Assembly (NCBI GenBank): GCA_001464165.1
Contig: LNEX01000194.1
Span: 1-23,121, forward strand
DNA from: a bacterium Ga0077546
GTDB lineage: Bacteria > Cyanobacteriota > Vampirovibrionia > Obscuribacterales > Obscuribacteraceae
Length of the DNA: 23,121 bases
Direction: 5' to 3'
Shown here: positions 15,617 through 23,121 of the stretch, in pieces
How the letters are laid out: each line of letters starts with the position of its first letter
Numbering within the stretch: position 1 is the first letter of the stretch
Notes under the pieces: generated by a model
Databases searched by the model: none
What the model was told of the DNA's origin: nothing
The model's input: only the letters and a program-made list of their open reading frames with translations
Position numbers and translations under genes: made by a program

Positions 15617-15855
15617 TTTCTTCAGACCCTTCTATGTCGTCAAACTTAAAACCAATATCAAAGTTTTTCATACCCAGGTATAAGTTACACCTAAACTGCC
15701 TGAAATTAGCCGCAGGCGGAAGTCAAGCTACATGATTGCGTTATTTCGCCACTTTATCAGCCTCCTGCACCTATGCAAGGCTCTTTATTCAAATATAATT
15801 GCAAAGGAAGCAGGCAACAATCATTTACGGTTTATATCACTGTAGGAAGCGACGG

Positions 15856-16062
15856 ATGTCAAACAACACCAAGTTTATTTTGATCGGACTAGCAGTTTGT
15901 GTGGTTCTAGGCGTCTTGCTACAAAATACTATTTTTAATGCACTGAAAAGTGATCTCGGCGGTACCACTGAACTATTACCACCAGACCAAATGGCCAAAA
16001 AAGCTAAGACAGAAGCGATTAAAAATCAGAAGAAATTTGAAAAAAGTCGGCAAACCCCATAG
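15856..16062 (+). CDS. Small single-helix membrane protein (68 aa)
   Basis: Not recognised. The ATG at 15856 is chosen because TAGGAAG ends 6 nt upstream; an upstream TTG at 15799 would add 19 residues with no good ribosome site. Residues 6-22 (start KFILIGLAVCVVLGVLL) form one membrane helix. They are followed by a polar linker and a Lys/Gln-rich tail (MAKKAKTEAIKNQKKFEKS) likely to be helical and basic. The topology with an N-terminal anchor and a charged tail suggests either a periplasmic linker or a partner of nucleic acid or acidic lipids; this is a guess. A TATAAT at 15794-15799 could serve as its -10. It converges on the AI-2E permease gene, 23 nt away. Confidence 0.65.
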   Translation: MSNNTKFILIGLAVCVVLGVLLQNTIFNALKSDLGGTTELLPPDQMAKKAKTEAIKNQKKFEKSRQTP

Positions 16063-16085
16063 CCTTGGGCTGCTCACAACGATTT

Positions 16086-17300
16086 TTAAAGTGAATTTTC
16101 ATCACCATCACCTAATTCGGCTTTAGTTGCCGGCAAATTTTCTGGCGAAACTCCGGGTATAACAACGGGCATAGGGCTTTCCATAGACTCAGCCTCGCGT
16201 TCTTCCCCTATGAGCATATAGCGGTAGACAACATTAAGTGCACTGGCCACGGGAATAGCAAAGATAATGCCAAGCATGCCATCAATTTTGGCTCCAATCA
16301 TGATGGCAATAAATATCACAACTGGATGAAGTCCAATCTTGTTCCCTATATACCTTGGTGCCACTAAGTTATCCTTGAGCCACTGAAAAATATTGCAAAC
16401 CAATAGTAAAACCACAACCTGACCAAGGCGGTTAGTAGGGACATTATCTAAACCGTTCAATGCCACCACAATAACGGCTGGCAAGAAGCCAATCGGTGGG
16501 CCTATTACTGGCACAACTTCCCAAATACCGAGCAGCACACTTAACACTAGGGCAAAGGGCACACCGATAATAAGATAAACAACTAACATTACTAAGCCAA
16601 AGAATAAACCTAGTACTAGTTGTCCACGAAAGAAAGCTTGCAAACTAACATCTATTTCGGCAGCCATATTTTTGAGCGAACGATGATAGCCCCGAGGGAA
16701 AGCTGCGATGACCCAATCTGTCATACGATAACCATCGAGCATAAAATAGAAAGACACTACTAAGATACTCAAGGCGTAGAGCAACCAAGTCATAGTAGAC
16801 ATAGCCACTTCACCAACCCGAGAAAAAATCATCGAAGTATCTGGTTTAGGAATATTCTGCGCAACAGTTGTCACTAAATCGATTGCCCTCACCTGTATTT
16901 GTGCAGCATGAAGACGCTCGTCAAGTGGAGCGAGAGAACGGCCGAAGCTCTCAATAGTGCGTGGCAATTCATGAAACACTGACTCAATTAACTGATTGAT
17001 CTGCACTAGCAGTGATGGCACAACGGTTAGCGATAAAATTACTAAAATAACAGCGACAATGGCATAGACAACAAAAATCGAAAAGGCCCTGTTCTTCAAG
17101 AGCTTCTCTAACCAGTCGACGACACTGATGAACAAATAAGAAATCAGTATAGAAATGCCAAGAATTCTTACGATGTCTAAGAAATAGAGAACAAACTGAC
17201 AGGCTGCACTAAAGATTATTAACGCTAAAACCACTATCACAAGCTTCCTCTGCAGCGATTGCAAAGGATCATTGGGTCGTTCAAAATTTGAATCTGGCAC
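16086..17300 (-). CDS. AI-2E family transporter (PerM/YdiK/TqsA-like)
   Basis: A polytopic membrane protein with the usual plan of this family: helices at about 19-42, 47-64 and 72-96, a soluble-facing segment at about 97-165, then helices from 169 to 360. Family landmarks include GQLVLGLFFGLVMLVVYLII (226-245), PVIGPPIGFLP (264-274), NLVAPRYIGNKIGLHPV (311-327) and GIIFAIPVASAL (344-355). Members export autoinducer-2, Na+(H+) or other solutes; the substrate cannot be inferred here. The start is GTG with AAGGA 7 nt upstream. It follows the secreted TPR protein by 16 nt, so the two are likely one transcript. The last ~40 residues are acidic and cytoplasmic. Confidence 0.92.
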   Translation of the reverse strand: MPDSNFERPNDPLQSLQRKLVIVVLALIIFSAACQFVLYFLDIVRILGISILISYLFISVVDWLEKLLKNRAFSIFVVYAIVAVILVILSLTVVPSLLVQINQLIESVFHELPRTIESFGRSLAPLDERLHAAQIQVRAIDLVTTVAQNIPKPDTSMIFSRVGEVAMSTMTWLLYALSILVVSFYFMLDGYRMTDWVIAAFPRGYHRSLKNMAAEIDVSLQAFFRGQLVLGLFFGLVMLVVYLIIGVPFALVLSVLLGIWEVVPVIGPPIGFLPAVIVVALNGLDNVPTNRLGQVVVLLLVCNIFQWLKDNLVAPRYIGNKIGLHPVVIFIAIMIGAKIDGMLGIIFAIPVASALNVVYRYMLIGEEREAESMESPMPVVIPGVSPENLPATKAELGDGDENSL

Positions 17301-17316
17301 TGAACATTCCTTTGTT

Positions 17317-18117
17317 TTAAGGAGTAGGCTTCAAAGCAGCCTTAATAAAATCAATTTTTGCTTTTAGCTCACCAGGGATAGTGGCAGCAGTATAGCCCCT
17401 GATCTCCACTACCCTTTTATACTGATTAAAAGCCTCATCTAAATTTTTCGATTTTAGATAGATGTCGCCTAACAGTTCACAGTATTCAGAGCGATCTGGT
17501 TTGAGCATCAAAGCCAACTTGATTTCTTGCTCAGCAGCCTCAGAGGCAGAATTATCTGAGTTATCTGAGTTAACTTTGCTAGCCAAAAGGATCTGTGCTA
17601 GCCGGAAATGCGAATCGGTATCAGCTGGGTCCATTTGAATGGCTTGACGAAAAGCCGCCTCGGCCTCAGCCAATTTTTTTTGCCTCTGCAAAATTATACC
17701 GAGATTAAAATGATAGTCAGCTCTCTGTGGCCTGAGCTTAAGAGCGATACGGGCCTCTGCTTCTGCCAGCTGGCACTGGTCAAGATCTTTCAAGGCGAGG
17801 GCAAGATTATTGTGATAACCGGCTGCAGACGGATTGATTTGGATAGCACGTCGGTAGCAGTCGACTGCTTCTTTAAGCTTGCCGCTAGACTGCAACTCGA
17901 TACCCTTTGAATTTAGTTCCCGTGCTTGGGGCGAGCCCCCTGTTGACAAAGGAGAAGAAGAACTAACAGAAGTAGGAATAGACCCTTGGGCCATGACAGG
18001 CAGAGCACAGAGAAGTGCCAACTGGACGGCAAAGGCCATAAAGGCAGTACGACTACAGAAGCTAGACCTAGTTATAGCAAGCATAATTGCAGACTTCACT
18101 CTCTCAACCAAATGCAT
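17317..18117 (-). CDS. Secreted tetratricopeptide-repeat protein
   Basis: A long n-region is followed by a hydrophobic stretch (about 25-42) ending VMA-Q, consistent with a signal peptide cut after residue 43; M12 is another possible start. A Ser-rich spacer leads into about five TPR units (roughly 66-97, 98-131, 134-165, 168-207 and 210-240), with the classical pattern G..L...G...EA...Y..AI...P. TPR solenoids bind other proteins, so an extracytoplasmic scaffold role is likely. Between the third and fourth units a small insertion NSDNSDNS is encoded by a 9-nt tandem repeat (17552-17569). It precedes the AI-2E permease gene by 16 nt and is divergent from the alpha/beta hydrolase gene. The Shine-Dalgarno at the chosen start is weak. 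Confidence 0.85.
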   Translation of the reverse strand: MHLVERVKSAIMLAITRSSFCSRTAFMAFAVQLALLCALPVMAQGSIPTSVSSSSPLSTGGSPQARELNSKGIELQSSGKLKEAVDCYRRAIQINPSAAGYHNNLALALKDLDQCQLAEAEARIALKLRPQRADYHFNLGIILQRQKKLAEAEAAFRQAIQMDPADTDSHFRLAQILLASKVNSDNSDNSASEAAEQEIKLALMLKPDRSEYCELLGDIYLKSKNLDEAFNQYKRVVEIRGYTAATIPGELKAKIDFIKAALKPTP

Positions 18118-18158
18118 ATTACTCTGCTAAGCTTCACAGGTAAAGCTTGGCAAAGCCG

Positions 18159-18186
18159 AGCAAAATAAGCTAAGCAAAATAAGCTA
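18159..18186. repeat. 14-bp tandem repeat in a divergent promoter region
   Basis: AGCAAAATAAGCTA occurs twice without a gap (18159-18172 and 18173-18186), preceded by related AAGCTT-bearing sequence (18129-18147). It lies between the divergent TPR and hydrolase genes, so it could be an operator for one or both. A role is inferred from position only. Confidence 0.5.
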
Positions 18187-18212
18187 AGTAAGAAAAGTCA
18201 AATAAGTTATAA

Positions 18213-19160
18213 ATGCGCAATCGCCTTTTAGTTACCGCTCTGATAGTCACGATTTTAATAGACGTGGCAGGAATAGTCTTTTTCGTACTGTTTCTAACTC
18301 AATCAGGCAAGCTTCATAAGCTGCAAAAAGAGAAGCAAGCTATGGCTGCCAACCTCGCCGCCCTACGCAACACCCAAGCCTTCACCGTCGACAAGCCCCT
18401 TGAGCTTCCAGAGCGACATACATTTATATCAAAACTAGACGGAGTACACGATGTCTATGCCCTAGCGCCTCCAATGATTTTCGACGGCAGCAAAGATCTT
18501 ACCCTGGTAATTTATTTGCACGGCATGGGTTCAAACGATCTTGAACCTTTTGTTTCACCCAAGCAGAACCCTATTGCCCAGAATATCCAAAGCCACTATC
18601 CAGCAACCATTATCGCATCTCCCAGTTATCGCTCCACGACTTCATGGGCTAACAATGCTGCAATTGCTGATTTAAACCAGAACATACACGAATTGATGGA
18701 GCGTTACCCTGTAGCCCGCATAGTCATAATGGGAACCTCTATGGGCGGCTGCTCAGCCCTTGCGTATAGTTATCTAGCAGCCGAAGACATCAAGGCCAAA
18801 ATTGTTGGAGTAGTAGCCTGCGAAGGTGCTGGAGACTGGCAAGCTCTCTATCGCAAAACGCCATCACGCCTGGTAAAAACAGGCATGATTATTGGCCTGG
18901 GTGGCCCGGTCGAGGCTGTGCCCAATATGTATCAAGAGCGCAGTATCGCCAGCAACCTAGAAAAAATAAGGCCGGGCACAAGATTCGCCTTAATTTCAGC
19001 CAATCAAGACACAGTCATACCGCCATTCTTTCAAAAAGAACTAGAGCAAAAGCTAACGGAAGCAAAGCTGCCTACAAAGCTGATTTCAGTTCCCGACAAG
19101 CACGGCGTTCCAGCCTCTGAGTTTTATTTAGAAGGCTTGAATTTTGTCTTAGCAAAATAA
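18213..19160 (+). CDS. Membrane-anchored alpha/beta hydrolase (esterase-like)
   Basis: An N-terminal helix (about 5-29) without a clear cleavage site suggests an anchor with the enzyme outside. The alpha/beta fold follows: YLHGMGSND (101-109) for the oxyanion hole, nucleophile S177 in GTSMGGCSA, acid D266 in ISANQDTVIPP and H297 in PDKHGVPAS. The catalytic triad is complete. The sequence is closest in style to secreted esterases of the feruloyl-esterase or prolyl-oligopeptidase-like type; the substrate is unknown. There is no Shine-Dalgarno before the ATG, which follows TTATAA directly, so the start or mode of initiation is uncertain. It ends one base from the convergent SnoaL-like gene. Confidence 0.88.
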   Translation: MRNRLLVTALIVTILIDVAGIVFFVLFLTQSGKLHKLQKEKQAMAANLAALRNTQAFTVDKPLELPERHTFISKLDGVHDVYALAPPMIFDGSKDLTLVIYLHGMGSNDLEPFVSPKQNPIAQNIQSHYPATIIASPSYRSTTSWANNAAIADLNQNIHELMERYPVARIVIMGTSMGGCSALAYSYLAAEDIKAKIVGVVACEGAGDWQALYRKTPSRLVKTGMIIGLGGPVEAVPNMYQERSIASNLEKIRPGTRFALISANQDTVIPPFFQKELEQKLTEAKLPTKLISVPDKHGVPASEFYLEGLNFVLAK

Positions 19161-19161
19161 A

Positions 19162-19734
19162 TTAAGAAGAGACTTTTTTCCAGAGCCCTTGGCTATGAAG
19201 TTCCTTCCACTTATCGCCTTCTTTAACAAACACTTTAGTGTCATGTGATTCGTAAACTACAGGATGCTTGCCACCCATCACCTTTCGCAAAACGCAGGTA
19301 ACCGTGGCAGTATTGCCATGGACCTTAGCATAAGGCTGACAAATCGTGTATGAAACGGCATGGGTCTCAGAGGCCTGCACCGATTGCTCGTAGCGCTCTT
19401 TGATACGATCAATTACTTGCTTCTTGCCCACAAGTAGCTGCTTTGTAATATCGTCAAAGGTAGTGACGTTTTCGTCAAAATACTCGGCAAAGTGCTCAAA
19501 GTCTCCTTTGTTTATAGCCTTGGCCATTTCGTGCAGAGTATCAATTACCTTTTGCGATTCGACACAGGCAGCATGGGGATCAATGCAAGCAACGTGACAC
19601 TCGTCTTTAGCCGCTTTGCTATCGGCGGCCGAGGCGCAGTTAATATTAGAGCAACAAATAAAGCTCAAAGCCAATAAAGACATAAGCGGAAGATGAAGCT
19701 TATGAGGCAATCTAGACTGTTTGTTCACCATCAT
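19162..19734 (-). CDS. Secreted SnoaL-like/DUF4440 (NTF2-fold) protein
   Basis: The start is placed at ATG 19734 (or the adjacent ATG at 19731) because GAGGAG lies immediately upstream; the frame is open back to 19776 but without a ribosome site there. A signal peptide with hydrophobic core LMSLLALSFICC ends near ASA-AD (cut after residue 37). A Cys-containing spacer (C46, C50, C57) is followed by an NTF2-like domain (about 60-188): a helical VIDTLHEMAKAINKGDFEHF, then FDENVTTFD, then strands through VHGNTATVTCVLRK and the ending W.....SQGLWKK. Such domains act as enzymes or ligand-binding modules in the periplasm; no catalytic residues stand out. It is 31 nt downstream of the coiled-coil gene in the same direction. 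Confidence 0.75.
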   Translation of the reverse strand: MMVNKQSRLPHKLHLPLMSLLALSFICCSNINCASAADSKAAKDECHVACIDPHAACVESQKVIDTLHEMAKAINKGDFEHFAEYFDENVTTFDDITKQLLVGKKQVIDRIKERYEQSVQASETHAVSYTICQPYAKVHGNTATVTCVLRKVMGGKHPVVYESHDTKVFVKEGDKWKELHSQGLWKKVSS

Positions 19735-19765
19735 TATTCTCCTCGGCCCTTGTTCTTCTAAGCAC

Positions 19766-20074
19766 TTACTGTGCACGGTTCATAGCTGTTTCAACATCGC
19801 GCAACGCGCGATCGTTATCGCGCAAATAGCTATTGACTGTATCTAGCTGCGTTTGCAACGCTGAAATTCGTACGGCCAGACGATTGGCTTCGCCCTGCAA
19901 ATAATTTCTTTGGTCAAGCAACGCGTCGCGGCTACGCTGAAGACTGCCGTATACTTGGGAATTGGCGGCCATCGAAGCAACACAGGCAACAACCAGAAAC
20001 TCAATTGCCATAACGACAATCAAAGTCGATACCTTTAAATTTACGGTTGCAGGCACCGCTTTTTCGAACTTCAT
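19766..20074 (-). CDS. Small membrane protein with a coiled coil (102 aa)
   Basis: Not recognised. Residues about 16-36 form a membrane helix (start STLIVVMAIEFLVVACVAS). The rest, from about 44 to 101, is a long Leu/Arg/Asp-rich helix with heptad-like spacing (LQ..RDALLDQRNYLQGEANRL, then ISALQTQLDTVNSYL), so a dimeric coiled coil outside the membrane is probable. The plan recalls FtsB/FtsL-type bitopic proteins, but there is no specific motif, and I do not claim that function. A GGAG sits 5 nt before the ATG. It is divergent from nadC across 83 nt and probably co-transcribed with the SnoaL-like gene. Confidence 0.78.
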   Translation of the reverse strand: MKFEKAVPATVNLKVSTLIVVMAIEFLVVACVASMAANSQVYGSLQRSRDALLDQRNYLQGEANRLAVRISALQTQLDTVNSYLRDNDRALRDVETAMNRAQ

Positions 20075-20106
20075 TTCAACTCCATAGACCCAGAGCCAGC
20101 GAAGTT

Positions 20107-20112
20107 TATAAT
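20107..20112 (+). promoter_or_regulatory. Consensus -10 element for nadC
   Basis: A perfect TATAAT lies 45 nt upstream of the nadC ATG. The position 17 nt further upstream (ATAGAC, 20084-20089) is a weak -35 and sits beside the ribosome site of the divergent coiled-coil gene. Confidence 0.4.
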
Positions 20113-20157
20113 ATTAACGCACTCTCAACTAGATTTCAAAGGGCAAACTAAAAGTAT

Positions 20158-21096
20158 ATGTCAACCGTAATATCAACGAAAATTACAGCCCAACTGCAAG
20201 AAGAGCTAATCGAGAAACTACTTGACCTCGCTTTCTTGGAAGACTTCGGCAGCATAAACGAAGACCCAGAGCAGCCTTTTGACCTCACCACCTCAGCAAC
20301 TGTTAGCCCCAAGCTGAAAACCAGTGCCGAAATACTCTTGAAAGAACCCGCCGTAGTGGCTGGATTGCCCTTTTTAGCCCGGGTAATGGAACGACTAAGC
20401 AAGGACGTGACGATTGAACTACTAGTAGCCGACGGTACTTATATAGAAGCAGTAAATCCAGTGGTCGTTGCTAAATTGAGCGGTCCAGCTCAAGCCATCC
20501 TCAAAGGCGAACGTCTGGCACTCAATATCATGCAAAGACTTTCTGGCATCGCCACTCAGACTAGACGCTACACTAACCTAGCTAGCCCCAAGGGCATTGC
20601 CATACTTGACACCAGAAAAACCTCGCCAGGCTTGCGCGTGCTTGAGCGTTACGGGGTGCGAGCGGGCGGCGGTAGCAACCATCGCTTTGGTCTATTTGAT
20701 GCAATTCTCATTAAAGATAATCATCTCAAAATTGCTGGCGGTGTAAAGCCAGCCCTCGAAGCTACAGCCAAGTTTCTCAAGACCCATCCTCACTTACAGA
20801 TGAGTCAATTATTGTCAGTAGAAGTTAGTGACCTTGACGAGTTACAAGCTGCCTTAGATCTTGGTGCTAAGCGTGTGTTGCTGGACAATATGAACCCAGA
20901 AGACGTACGGCAGTGTATCCAAAAGATATCCGACAATAGCAAGGCGAATACCAATGAGTACTTTGTTGAGGTCTCTGGTGGCATTACGTTAGAGAATCTC
21001 AACGGCTATCTCATTAATGGAGTAAATGCCATCTCGATTGGCGCCCTTACACATTCTGCGCGCAATATAGATCTTTCACTTGAGTTCACAGACTAG
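20158..21096 (+). CDS. nadC: Nicotinate-nucleotide pyrophosphorylase (carboxylating)
   Basis: Converts quinolinate and PRPP to nicotinate mononucleotide, CO2 and pyrophosphate in de novo NAD synthesis. The family landmarks are intact: GERLALNIMQRLSGIAT (117-133), ILDTRKTSPGLRVLERYGVR (149-168), GGGSNHRFGLFDAILIKDNH (170-189), EVSDLDEL, LLDNM, EVSGGIT and ISIGALTHSA. Quinolinate- and phosphate-binding basic residues such as R153, K154, H175, R176 and K186 are present. The N-terminal EDFG..DLTT segment carries a short acidic insertion (SINEDPEQPF) relative to the usual ED.G.GD.T. The length (312 aa) is slightly above the common ~280-300. nadA and nadB are not nearby. The ATG has no strong Shine-Dalgarno. 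Confidence 0.97.
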   Translation: MSTVISTKITAQLQEELIEKLLDLAFLEDFGSINEDPEQPFDLTTSATVSPKLKTSAEILLKEPAVVAGLPFLARVMERLSKDVTIELLVADGTYIEAVNPVVVAKLSGPAQAILKGERLALNIMQRLSGIATQTRRYTNLASPKGIAILDTRKTSPGLRVLERYGVRAGGGSNHRFGLFDAILIKDNHLKIAGGVKPALEATAKFLKTHPHLQMSQLLSVEVSDLDELQAALDLGAKRVLLDNMNPEDVRQCIQKISDNSKANTNEYFVEVSGGITLENLNGYLINGVNAISIGALTHSARNIDLSLEFTD

Positions 21097-21421
21097 ATAT
21101 TGACTTGTATCTGGCAGACAAATAGCTGATTAAGTTTCTTGCATCTTATCTCTTGACAGCCGGGCTAAGGTCTCACCATTTAAGGCTTTCAAGCAAGAAG
21201 TCTTAAATACCGACAGCCATTTCTCTAGATTCCAAAATGCTAGCTAACGTTATACACTTGCATACATCTTCAGTTTGTCTTTATTTTTCAAAACGAGTTA
21301 ATGAAGCAGTTGAGCTGGTACTTCTCCAGTTTAATGTTCTACTTTGTCTATGTTGAATTTGCATCACCCCCACACAACCGTTAAATTCAGGCAACCCGCA
21401 GGTCAGGTAAGGAAAGCACTT
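21097..21421. other. 325-nt gene-poor region after nadC
   Basis: A perfect -35-like TTGACA occurs at 21153-21158, but the best -10 at 17-18 nt is poor (CATTTA, 21177-21182). A 27-codon ORF (21301-21384, starting MKQLSWYFSSLMFYF) lies just before the receiver-like gene, with only GAG as a ribosome site. It could be a leader peptide or chance. No RNA gene is recognised. Confidence 0.35.
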
Positions 21422-21844
21422 ATGAACCCGCCCACCAAAGTTTTCATCGTCGACAGCGACCGGCTGGCACTAGTCACGCTGAGCCTTTGGCTTGAGCAGC
21501 ACAAAGACTTCGAAGTGGTCGGCACCGCTCTGCCAACAAGCAAGTTAGAGCAAAAGATTCGTGAAAGCCAGGCCGATTTAGTGGTACTAAGCCTGTCCAC
21601 AGTAGGCATCGAAGCAGTATCAACCTTGCGTCGGGTCAAACATACCTACCACGATCTTCCGGTCATTATTTTGCACCAAGGCGATGCCAAAACCATCGAA
21701 GGCCCGCTAACAATTGAGTCTGATGCTCAACTTTCACCAGATGCTAGTTTGAAAGATTTAGTTGAAGCCATGAGAAAACTTGGCCTCCGTCAAAAAGTCG
21801 TGACTGGCTCGCTAACCACTAGCATGCTGACTAAGGCTGGCTAA
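21422..21844 (+). CDS. Receiver-like protein lacking the phosphoacceptor Asp
   Basis: A stand-alone response-regulator fold of 140 aa. The first strand with the acidic pair is kept (KVFIVDSD, D11 and D13), followed by a typical helix and VVGTA. The third strand reads DLVVLSLSTVGIEA (52-65), where active receivers have DLVVLDLSMPG.D; the phosphoacceptor is therefore S57. The conserved Thr/Ser of the fourth strand is H85 (PVIILHQG), and the fifth-strand Lys is not found near AQLSPDASL. Phosphotransfer is not expected, so it is likely an adaptor or a pseudo-receiver. There is no output domain. The ATG at 21422 is chosen over TTG 21344 and ATG 21350 because AAGGAAAG lies 6 nt before it. The next gene begins 8 nt after its stop. 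Confidence 0.75.
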   Translation: MNPPTKVFIVDSDRLALVTLSLWLEQHKDFEVVGTALPTSKLEQKIRESQADLVVLSLSTVGIEAVSTLRRVKHTYHDLPVIILHQGDAKTIEGPLTIESDAQLSPDASLKDLVEAMRKLGLRQKVVTGSLTTSMLTKAG

Positions 21845-21852
21845 CAAATTTA

Positions 21853-23100
21853 GTGTACTTTGTCGAACTAATTGTTGTTTGCATAACCCTAGTGGTCTTG
21901 CGAAGCTTTTTGTCGGGCGAAAATATAAGAGAAGACAGCAGTTCTGGCGAGCATCTTGATTTAGCACCCGTAGAAATTGCTTATTTATCGCGCAACGGTG
22001 ACACTACTTTTGCTCTGAGCATTTTAGTATTCGACATGCTGCATAGAGAAGTAAAGAACCGATTGAATAGCTCAAGCGAGCCAATGTTAGCCTCTGCTTC
22101 GTCTACTTCCTCTTCTTCCTCTAAACTTCCGGCCATCGCGCCGACAACAGTAGGTGCAACCTACTACGAAATCAGACTGCGCGAGATAATAAGGTCGTCA
22201 CTGAAGAACTGGGGCGCAAAAACACTTGATGCAGCTGGTCTAAACTATAAAAAAGATCCAATTGGCTTCATTCGCCGCTTGCCCTTACTTTATATATTTC
22301 TGTCCAAGGCCTTAAAAGGTACGGCAAAAGAAATATTGACTGACCCCCGACAACTGAGCAAATATATTTCAAAAACAGGCCTAATGCGAATCTTGGCCCA
22401 AATCGGATCATCCGGCCTAAGACAAGAGTTTGAAGAAGGCCTAAGAGGTGAGCTTCTAGCCAAAGGCTTACTGCTAGAACCTCAGCCAAGGCAAAAACTG
22501 GCAACAATTTACTCAATCTGCTTCATTGCTGCCCAGATAATGTTCGTCACCCTGCTACTGCTAGCGATACCAAACCACGCTCACGCTCTGATCATATTTA
22601 TCGTGTCTGCACTCACAGCTTGTAGTGTTAAAGCTGCTATCGGAGCCCGTTCGTTCATACCGCTATATGAAGACCTCTGTGAGGTATTGAACCATGCCAC
22701 CAGGCGTAATTTTCGCATTGCGATGCTGCAATTTTTTATACACCTAGTCAATATCATTTTGAACGGTTTGAGCATTTTTGTATTTTTCATTCTTCTTCTA
22801 ATGGGCTCACTAGTTCTCTATTTAACTAAAACTGTCGATACGCCAGCGACCTACCTGATGTTGTTGAGCATGATGCTAGCCCAATACATTGCAGCCGGTT
22901 ATTTGCTAGAAGCCTACCGCCTCAGCCTCTCAGAATGCAGCTCACCTCTGGCCCAAAGGCACATAAAATTACTCAAGCTGCGCTACCGCAGCTCATCTTC
23001 AATAGATGCTCTAAAATCAGTTCTACTCAGTACTGAATATGACTCTGAGCTTTCTTACTTGCTTTCGATTTATGGTATTGAGACTCTCTTCTTCATATAG
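21853..23100 (+). CDS. Polytopic membrane protein resembling the TIGR04222 family
   Basis: It starts with GTG, 8 nt after the receiver-like gene and without its own Shine-Dalgarno, so coupling is likely. The first helix is at about 3-19. A short conserved-looking module DLAPVEIAYLSRNGDTTFAL (36-55) resembles the start of TIGR04222 proteins (L.P.EIAYL.GG...A). A Ser-rich linker (80-91) and a basic region with RGELLAKGLLLEPQPR (198-213) follow. Then come four or five helices between about 217 and 355 and a cytoplasmic tail. The biochemical role of TIGR04222 proteins is unknown to me. The family link is from pattern memory and not certain. The frame is complete within the window; an ATG at 23115 may start the next gene. 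Confidence 0.6.
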   Translation: MYFVELIVVCITLVVLRSFLSGENIREDSSSGEHLDLAPVEIAYLSRNGDTTFALSILVFDMLHREVKNRLNSSSEPMLASASSTSSSSSKLPAIAPTTVGATYYEIRLREIIRSSLKNWGAKTLDAAGLNYKKDPIGFIRRLPLLYIFLSKALKGTAKEILTDPRQLSKYISKTGLMRILAQIGSSGLRQEFEEGLRGELLAKGLLLEPQPRQKLATIYSICFIAAQIMFVTLLLLAIPNHAHALIIFIVSALTACSVKAAIGARSFIPLYEDLCEVLNHATRRNFRIAMLQFFIHLVNIILNGLSIFVFFILLLMGSLVLYLTKTVDTPATYLMLLSMMLAQYIAAGYLLEAYRLSLSECSSPLAQRHIKLLKLRYRSSSSIDALKSVLLSTEYDSELSYLLSIYGIETLFFI

Positions 23101-23121
23101 AACAAAAACAAAACATGTCAA

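Noticed and set aside
15799..15855. Upstream TTG start extending the 68-aa membrane protein
   Set aside because: The extension has no good ribosome site, while the internal ATG has a well-spaced GGAAG.
21344..21421. Upstream starts (TTG 21344, ATG 21350) for the receiver-like gene
   Set aside because: The added 24-26 residues precede the first strand of the domain and lack a ribosome site; ATG 21422 has AAGGAAAG before it.

Overview
The window reads as a chromosomal segment of a free-living bacterium. Genes are close together, and I see no tRNA, rRNA, CRISPR array, insertion sequence or phage block. I infer, without a search, that it may come from the non-photosynthetic cyanobacterial sister lineage (Vampirovibrionia/Melainabacteria, Obscuribacter-like). 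The hints are a cyanobacterial-style group-2-like sigma factor, a long polyphosphate kinase, a Ser/Thr kinase fused through a membrane helix to leucine-rich repeats, and intermediate base composition. None of these is proof.

Layout. Positions 1-1164 hold a sigma-70 family factor preceded by a promoter-like site and a dyad. Positions 1165-2261 are unusually loose: several RNA-type hairpins, a 34-residue membrane-peptide ORF, a promoter-like pair and a short unrecognised ORF. Then come RNA ligase RtcB (2262-3482), a membrane Ser/Thr kinase with extracytoplasmic LRRs (3589-5523) whose Shine-Dalgarno lies inside a long hairpin, and a probable lysozyme-fold protein (5649-6641).

Positions 6667-15616 are all on the minus strand. 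Read 5'->3' they form a tightly packed run moxR-type AAA+ ATPase > DUF58 protein > TgpA-like transglutaminase membrane protein > FluG-type amidohydrolase homologue, followed after 147 nt by polyphosphate kinase. MoxR-DUF58-transglutaminase is a known conserved trio. Here the transglutaminase has Ser at the catalytic Cys position, and the amidohydrolase homologue has lost every metal-ligand position I can align. The last two genes of the run therefore look like a pair of pseudoenzymes. I consider this the most unusual thing in the window.

Positions 15856-20074 carry small and envelope proteins: a one-helix protein, an AI-2E family permease paired with a secreted TPR protein, a membrane-anchored alpha/beta hydrolase, a secreted SnoaL-like protein and a coiled-coil membrane protein. 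Positions 20158-21096 encode NadC of NAD synthesis. The window ends with a two-gene unit: a receiver-like protein lacking its phosphoacceptor Asp, followed 8 nt later by a polytopic membrane protein resembling the TIGR04222 family.

A common theme is envelope and regulatory proteins that keep a fold but appear to have lost catalysis (transglutaminase, amidohydrolase, receiver), plus a sigma factor with an altered -35-reading helix.
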